A stretch of 64,000 nt of DNA from Membranipora membranacea (Eukaryota > Bryozoa > Gymnolaemata > Cheilostomatida > Membraniporidae). The translations under genes and the position numbers were made by a program. The stretch lies in assembly GCA_914767715.1 (NCBI GenBank), contig OU612072.1, forward strand, positions 20,150,001 to 20,214,000. Reading direction: 5' to 3'. The notes under the pieces were generated by a model. The model was not told the origin of the DNA and ran no database searches. It saw nothing but the letters and a program-made list of their open reading frames with translations. How positions within the stretch are numbered: position 1 is the first letter of the stretch; each line of letters begins with the position of its first letter. Shown here piece by piece: positions 57,160-64,000 of the stretch.

Positions 57160-59675
57160 GGTCTTGTTGGCAGTTGCAGTACCGGCAGGCTTAAGTGCCT
57201 GATCGAACTCCCATGGCAACATTGCCATGTGTGAAAAAAATTGACACAACACAAGTAATGTTGGGTAAGACAATACGGCGATTGGTTAAAGTTACAGTTT
57301 CAGTACAGAAATAAGAAAATGCCGATAGAATCAAACAAATCTAGGAGACTTAACATACAAGGAGTGCAGGCCATGTGTCAGGGGGGACAATCACCAGTAC
57401 AAAAAGAATAAAATGAAAAACAGCTGTGTACGCATTGTCAATTGAATCAAATTTTTCTAAATTTTCCACAAGTTCACTTCTGGAGTTGCCCTCTCACAAG
57501 TGTACTTGAATTATTGTAAGGTGTTATGTTATGTTGTGACCTGACCCTTTGAGATATTACTGTTAGATATTACGGAGTTAAGTGAAGATGATTATTGCTT
57601 TTATATCCGGTCATCAGTTACCTTAACGTTCCACTCATATATTAGGTAGATGCGTCCTCCAAGCTCCCTACAAACAGAATTAAAGGCATGTCAATAAATA
57701 TAACCTTGCGCCTTCTTAGTGACAAACGGAAAGTTAGCTACACACTACAAGTCTGGTGTACTTAGCCTCAGGGTGACAATCATATGCAGAAGGAAAAATC
57801 TGCTATTTTTAATTTGCTTTACATGGATGGATTAAAGGCTAGCTTATATTTACTCACTGCCCCTACTTAGACTCTAACCTAAGCTAGACATAACTAACAC
57901 TAAGTCTAGTTAAACTCAATGGTAGCTGACGTTTACTTTGTGTGGGTATAACGTTCAATTCACTCAGCCATCTTGCCTTAATATTTACAGGTTTTAGTTT
58001 CTTTGTTAGTTCAGATATTTACAAGCATAACAGTAAGTACTATTACAAAATGGGCTGATTTAAAATTTGTCTCAGGAAGCCTGATTTTAGTGCGGTTTTT
58101 GACATTTTTGCAATGTCCAATTATTTGGATTTTTTTGCTAAGCATCGTTTTCTGCTTGACTTTGAAAGTAAGAATAATATGGAAAATATCCATGGATAAA
58201 AAATGTTGGTATTACTCTTGAGGAGTAAATAATTATTAGCTAGTATGGTCTTTTATGTATTTGGGTACTTAATGTTAGCTAGGCACTCAATTCTGTGTAG
58301 CTGAGGTGGGAGTCCATGTAAAAGAGTGTGCTCCAATATTAACTAGCACTTAATTTGGCTAGTTCAAGCCGATGAAAAACGGTCAGGTTTTTCAATGTGA
58401 GTTGTTTACTTCTCTATGGTATAACACTCCGAATGAATAGACAATGATAGCTGTTCAGTTTGTATTAGTCTCATCCTCTGAGTAAAGTAAAGCACAAACC
58501 AAAATGGATGATCTGGAAGAATTGATGGTTTGTATTCTACTCATTTCTTAGAAATATAACAGACACCAGAATGGACATAAGTAATCGCGGCTATCTTAGT
58601 CTTATGGTACTGCTGTCCTTACCTTATTCTTATGGTACTGCTGTTCTTTATTCTGAGGCTGCTTGTGGGTTAGTACTGGGGATTTTGATTGTTGTGGGTA
58701 ACCAGAGATATTTGGTAGATTCTAAAATACACTGATCAAGAATATTAGTCATCAGGTTGATTAGGTTTTGAAGTAATAAATTCAATTTTCAGGGCCGAAA
58801 GCTTCATGGGATCGAAATACATTAAACATGAATAGCTCATGTAAATCATTAGAGATTTAAAATGAGCGTTTCAGTTTAGTGCACAAAGAAGTTGTCCCAC
58901 CCTTGATGTAGAGTGGACAACTCTTATTTACTAGAAGAAATCTCAAATAATTTGTCCCACCCTCCATGCTAGAGGCAATCATAAACCCAAACAAGATCGG
59001 TGATGCTGTAACAAAGGTGTAGTCGTTGATTAAAACCCAAAGTCCAGATATTTGATGATAACTCGATCAATTTTGATGGCATTTCAAGTATGAAAATTTA
59101 GTTCTAAACAAGATACCTGAACTAAAGTCTGCACTAAATATGAACTCTCGATGAGGTTGTGTATCATTTTCTGTTTGGGAGTGATGAATGGACAGCATCA
59201 ATACCTATGATGTCAGGAGGCCCAGGTTAAATATCCATGGCCATCTGACCTTTTTGGAATTTTTTTCATCATGGAAGCCGAAAGCAACGATTAGAATTGC
59301 ATTCAAAGCAGGAAGTCGATCCATGGAATTGGATGAAATGAACTGTCCGAGAGTTATCATCAATCGGCTGGTCCGTTGCGCTCATTGAAAATTTCAAGTT
59401 TGAGAAAAGGTATGCTAAGTTTGTGTCAATATATAACTTTAAAAAGTGATCTAAAATGAAACATAAATGAATAGCTGCACAGCTCTACCTTTATTTTATT
59501 AATAAGTTTTGAGAGGAGAGGAGACAAAACCCGGACATAATCAGGATATATGACTAACTCTGCCGCTGTGGTAAAGTACAGAAATGAAACAGCAACAAGT
59601 GCAGTGTGCTTGGCTCAGATTTCTTATTCACTCTAAAGTGCAGTATGTTAAATTGATATGCGCTTTATTTATTTT
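57160..59675. other. Intergenic, nothing recognised
   Basis: About 2.5 kb without supported genes. A TTATGGTACTGCTGT duplication lies near 58602 and 58629. GTTGTCCCACCCT and TTTGTCCCACCCTCC lie near 58893 and 58949. Confidence 0.3.
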
Positions 59676-59723
59676 TAGATGTCGACCCCTCTGGGTTGGA
59701 AAGTGGCCCGCTTAAACCAGGAT

Positions 59724-60017
59724 GAGGGAGGGAGGGAGGGAGGGAGGGAGGGAGGGAGGGAGGGAGGGAGGGAGGGAGGGAGGGAGGGAGGGAGGGAGGG
59801 AGGGAGGGAGGGAGGGAGGGAGGGAGGGAGGGAGGGAGGGAGGGAGGGAGGGAGGGAGGGAGGGAGGGAGGGAGGGAGGGAGGGAGGGAGGGAGGGAGGG
59901 TTGGACGGAGGGAGGGTTGGACGGAGGGTGGGACGGAGGGTGGGACGGAGGGTGGGACGGAGGGTGGGACGGAGGGTGGGACAGAGGGTGGGACGGTGGG
60001 TGGGACGGAGGGACGGA
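59724..60017 (+). repeat. (GGGA)n microsatellite passing into a GGACGGAGGGTG minisatellite
   Basis: Perfect GGGA units run from about 59724 to 59900. Variant 12-bp units with GGACGGAGGGTG follow to about 60017. Long Arg-Glu-Gly or Pro-Ser frames here are repeat artefacts. Confidence 0.98.
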
Positions 60018-60152
60018 GCCCACTCGTGACTATAACTTCACCTCAGTGCAGCTGTCATGTATGATTGCGGAAAATGCTCCATATCCTGTAACACAACAGC
60101 AGAGAGTACTTATATCTGGCTTTAAAATGCAGTCTTCTCTAATTTGTTACCG

Positions 60153-60182
60153 ACGGTGATATCCTTTACTAGATATCACCGT
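60153..60182. repeat. Small perfect hairpin
   Basis: ACGGTGATATC and GATATCACCGT form an 11-bp stem around an 8-nt loop. An incidental or element-end origin is possible. Confidence 0.7.
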
Positions 60183-60821
60183 TCATATCTTCGCATCACA
60201 CAACCAGCAAGGTGTACTTTAACTCATCTATTTGAAGATGGTATTCTGGTGACAAAAAAATTTGTTGACTGCTATCGTAAAACCCTCTTTACGCTATATA
60301 AGACAAGCAGGCACACGGTAATCACAAACAAAATCGGGCTAGCTGCGAATTGAAATATTCCTGGTAAAACACGTTTACCAAATTTCTAATTTTCTAATTA
60401 ACATTAAAATTATTGCAAATATGATTTTATATGCGAAAAATTAAGACAATTCATTTGGCGTAAATTAATTAATGATTTGGCTATTTCTTCGGGCAAAAAC
60501 GGTCTATCTGCATCAATTGTCATTCAAAACGAGTCATTGTTAGCAAGCGCAGTCATTAAAATCGTATTTGCATTGTTCAAATAAATGCATTCACGATCAA
60601 TTGAGCATGGCTTTCATTGTCATTGAGAAAAAAGAGCTTATAGATCGTTTTCTGGCTATTTTGTGAACAAAACAAGTTTCAAACAGGTTTTTTTTCCAAT
60701 TTCTGGTAGGAGTTTCAGAGAGTTTTTGATAGCGTTAGAAAGCCAAAAAATAGCTTAATTTGAATAACAAAGAAAAAGAAATTCTGAGAAAAATACATAT
60801 AGAACTGTTTTGCACGTGATT

Positions 60822-61032
60822 ACCGTATGGGATTACTATTGATTTTACGTATGGGATTACTATTGATTTTACGTATGGGATTACTATATTTACTATTGAT
60901 TAATAGTAATTTACTATTAAGTAATACTATTAATAATAGTAAATAGAATTTACTATTAATAGTAATACTATTTACTATTGATTACGCATGGGATTTTGAT
61001 TGGGACTACTAATGGGATTACCGATGCGATTA
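60822..61032 (+). repeat. Tandem ATGGGATTACTATTGATTTT and AT-rich TACTATTAA tract
   Basis: Three near-identical 24-bp units (ACGTATGGGATTACTATTGA, then TTTT) pass into irregular TTACTATTAATAGTA repeats and then worn ATGGGATTAC units to about 61032. Confidence 0.85.
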
Positions 61033-61699
61033 CTAATGAGAATGAGCGGCACTTCTTTGACAGAAATTGATTGATGACCGGCTCAGGACGACCATTTCAT
61101 CAAGAAATACGTATAAGTTGATATGGGAGGGAAATGTCAGGCGGAGATATATGTTTACTGTTTGTGTAGCTGACGATAAATCTGTACCAGCATACCACGT
61201 TCTTGCGCATATGAAGAAGCCAAATTGACCTATAGAAACCATTACTTCAACTAAGAAAGCGTATGATTAATTTGAAAGTGTGTTGGGGTGAAGAATTGTA
61301 CTGCTTTAAAATAGAACATATCACATATCAAATTGCTTCGATAACCATGCATTTCATGAACTTCAGTTATAGAATTGAAACTCTAGTGTATTTTCTCTCT
61401 CCATGTATTTATGATCTCACACCATTCTTAGTCTTTAAAACGATGAAAATTGACGCCCTCCATCTCATCAAGATTTTAGGGTGTTGTCCTCTCAGAGGAA
61501 AGGAGGGTATAACTTCTTCAATCTTTTAAATAATCCGATACAGAGAAGATGTTATTGGCATAAAAATATGACAAGGTTTTGTCGCTCACCGCATCCCGGA
61601 GAATACATGGTGAGGTAAGGGGTATGTTTTGAGGAATATTATCCCTGAAAAAAAATGCCAGTTACAAATTATTCTCAGGGGTGTACACAATGAGCTCAC

Positions 61700-64000
61700 T
61701 CAAACTCCAGCAGCTTGTGTGATCTGACATCTATTTCCCAGCTAACCATTAATTGGATTTCAATGTATCCTGGCGATGATTAATCGCATCATAATTATGA
61801 TTAGAGCATCAACTTCACGTGTCACTGCGGGAGTTTTATAGCATTGTTGACATGAGGATGTCTTATCAGTCTTATTAGTTCATTGGTCTTATCAATGCTA
61901 AGTTCCAATGGCTGGGAATTAGGAAAAGTCACACTTCTAGTTCTACATAAATTAATATTTCTCCATTTAGGGCTATGTGCGTCATTCAACTGATAAAAGT
62001 ACCAGGTGAAACCTTCACTTGTAGTGTAGTTGAATACTGATGACTCAAGTATCACTTATCAATGTAATTATTGCAAGGTTATTAATACTGACTATACGAG
62101 GTCTCATGGTCGATAATTCGCAATATATAATCAGACGCGGATGTTTGTGTCTCACATCTGATAAAATAATAAAATTGACCACTCACAATATAGTTGATGA
62201 GTGGGTCTTAGGGGGTCGAAGTGATGGATACATGGCAACACACACTGTGTTTTGATTTTTGGCATTAATGGGCCTATCAATATATTTAACTCAAACATAA
62301 TGCTTCATCCTCTACTGAATTATGAATTGTGCTACATTATAAAATGCACTGTTCGTATAATTGAATAGCAGTGGATGAACCCATGTCACCCGGCTTCATA
62401 AGGGCCACAGCTACTTTTTTGTGGCTGCGCAACAAGCCTACAGTTTGTGCGAATAAGACCATATGGGTAAAATAGTAATATGATTCAGGATAAATTTGGC
62501 AAATAATTTGATGGGTTGTATGTCTTGCATATGGGATAAATCATGAAGGTTGAGGGTCTAAAATACACAACGATTATGAACTAATTGTAAGGGCACAACT
62601 CTTACGTTAATCGGTTTTAGTTTGTAAGCAAGTTGGAGAATGCATGCAGTCACTCAATGTAATTTTTAACATCTCTCTTTCTTGATGATATCATAAGCAA
62701 TGTAACCTGGCAAGGAGTACTTGCAGAATAGTAATGATAAGAGTGACAAATACGCACTCCGCGGCGGGAGTACTAAACATTGGTGACGTGCGAAGGTCTT
62801 ATCAATGCTAAGTACACGGAAAGCGCCCTATTAAGAGTCATGCTTGTTCTACGTAAGTTCCTAATATTCACCGCTTATGACGCTTCGAACATTCAATAAG
62901 AGAACCTTTCACTGGAAATTCATGATTACTGTTACTTGAGTTACTTGAGTTACAAGGTCAGTAATACATACAAAGTCACGTTTCATGGCCTCCCATGATT
63001 AAACTTACATAACCAGGTGGTGACAATTTGGGTCACTCAACTGATAAGAGCACAAAATTCACCGTTCGCTGCCGGTAGCCGAACATATAGTTCCTGAGAC
63101 TGTGTTTTAGTAGGGATAGTAATGGTAATCACCGAAAACATCAGCACTGTGCTTTTATCATAGTCTGCATGCGCCTATAGATATTTATCACATACAAACC
63201 TTACATCTAAGTACAACACTTAGCTTCTTGGTCCACTGTATTATGATTTTAATTACATAGTATGCATTGTTTGTGTACTTGAAGGACAGTTGCCGAAGCC
63301 TTGGCACGCTGCCACAAGATAATAACCTAGAGACAAGGTTACAGTGAATGTAGGTAGGATCATATATCCATCACAGATAAGCTTAGAATATGAATAAAAT
63401 CCTGCACACATTTGGTATATGCATGGATGAGTTACATATTTTGAATAGAGCATGAAAGGCCAGTACGCCGGAAGGGCACAGCTGTTTTTATGGGAGTTGG
63501 AGAATACCTGGATCCAAGCAGTCAGGGTACTTTTAAAATGTTTTCGATTGAATTAATAGTTCACATTTATTTGCACACGCATTATTATGCATCACAGAGA
63601 GGAGAGACGGGTAAGAATTGGGAGCGGCCCTCTCCCATCCTCCTTTGTGAAGTAATTCATCATTCTCAGGGGTGTATACAACAAGTTCTCATCTCTCCCC
63701 TCCTTCTTGGCTATACCTCATTGAATTCTTGACCGCATAAGCTGGCAAAGAGGGTTTGCATCATAGTTATGGCCAAGGTGTCAAATACACGTTTCAATGC
63801 GGAAATACTAAATATATTTGACATGAGAAGGTCTTATTAATGCTAAGCTCAAGTAACAGTTCCCTAATGAAAGTCAAACTTTTTGTTTTACCTAGGTTCT
63901 AAATATGTTACCACTGATGGCTGATGCTTCAAACATTTGATAAGAAAACCATAAACTGGTTATTATTGAATATTGATGACGCAAGTTTCACTTGTCAATG
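61700..64000 (+). repeat. Degenerate tandem array, about 1-kb period, CTTATCA/TGATAAG family
   Basis: The anchor GCGGGAG...CTAA, GACATGAGGATGTCTTATCA, TCTTATCAATGCTAAG recurs near 61825, 62770 and 63795. TTCTCAGGGGTGTACACAA recurs near 61670 and 63664. TGATAAG boxes lie near 61990, 62158, 63040 and 63938. The array continues past the window end. Related pieces are at 45.4-47.1 kb. Confidence 0.65.

Noticed and set aside
59679-60159. Long frames of Gly-Arg-Glu and Pro-Ser-Leu repeats
   Set aside because: Translation of the (GGGA)n tract on both strands; no conserved flanks.

Overview
This window looks like nuclear DNA of a metazoan, most likely a non-vertebrate animal. The evidence is multi-exon genes with GT-AG introns, an extracellular NHL/HYR-type modular protein, CR1-like and L1/Tx1-like LINE remnants, tRNA-derived SINEs, a repeat family with a U2 snRNA-like head, and large AT-rich intergenic tracts. 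I cannot name the phylum from sequence alone. No bacterial operon, CRISPR array or virus genome is visible. Most of the 64 kb is mobile-element and repeat sequence. Continuous open frames of 60-100 codons are nearly all noise; the real coding sequence lies in short spliced exons.

Layout. 1-4555 is a tandem array of eight units of about 597 bp, fading into diverged related sequence up to about 5.25 kb. 5.26-7.73 kb holds part of a minus-strand gene whose exons join in phase; one exon encodes a Tudor-like fold after a basic stretch. 8-12 kb is mostly featureless, with a tRNA-like element, a duplicated 38-bp segment and an (AC)n tract. 12.1-13.4 kb is an interspersed repeat followed by a U2-headed SINE with a perfect 15-bp target duplication. 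13.44-14.64 kb is a GC-rich island ending in the first about 22 nt of 18S rRNA, so it looks like displaced rDNA spacer. 15-18 kb has two LINE relics and a truncated tRNA-SINE. 18-29 kb carries more repeat families, two further U2-headed SINEs, two copies of a tRNA-Ala-headed element and an initiator-tRNA-Met-like sequence. 29.0-31.25 kb is a decayed CR1-like LINE. 31.5-36.3 kb has two long inverted-repeat elements. 36.8-47.2 kb is dominated by related interspersed repeats that repeatedly carry a GCATTGTGGGATA motif, a 57-bp-arm hairpin, a roughly 1-kb segmental duplication, a LINE tail and another U2-headed SINE.

47.7-52.76 kb holds the best gene, on the minus strand: a secreted or surface protein with signal peptide, NHL repeats, a Thr/Pro-rich linker, three HYR-like modules on symmetrical phase-1 exons and a further Cys-containing region. 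Its splice phases are consistent across eight exons; the 3' end is uncertain. 52.8-64 kb is again repeats: a fifth U2-headed SINE, a degenerate CCCCAAA minisatellite, a 300-bp (GGGA)n tract, an AT-rich tandem repeat and a degenerate array of about 1-kb period reaching the window end.

The most notable observation is the U2-headed family. There are five copies of about 230 bp. Their 5' ends coincide with the 5' end of U2 snRNA, two have perfect target duplications, and one sits inside another repeat whose uninterrupted copy is present elsewhere in the window.
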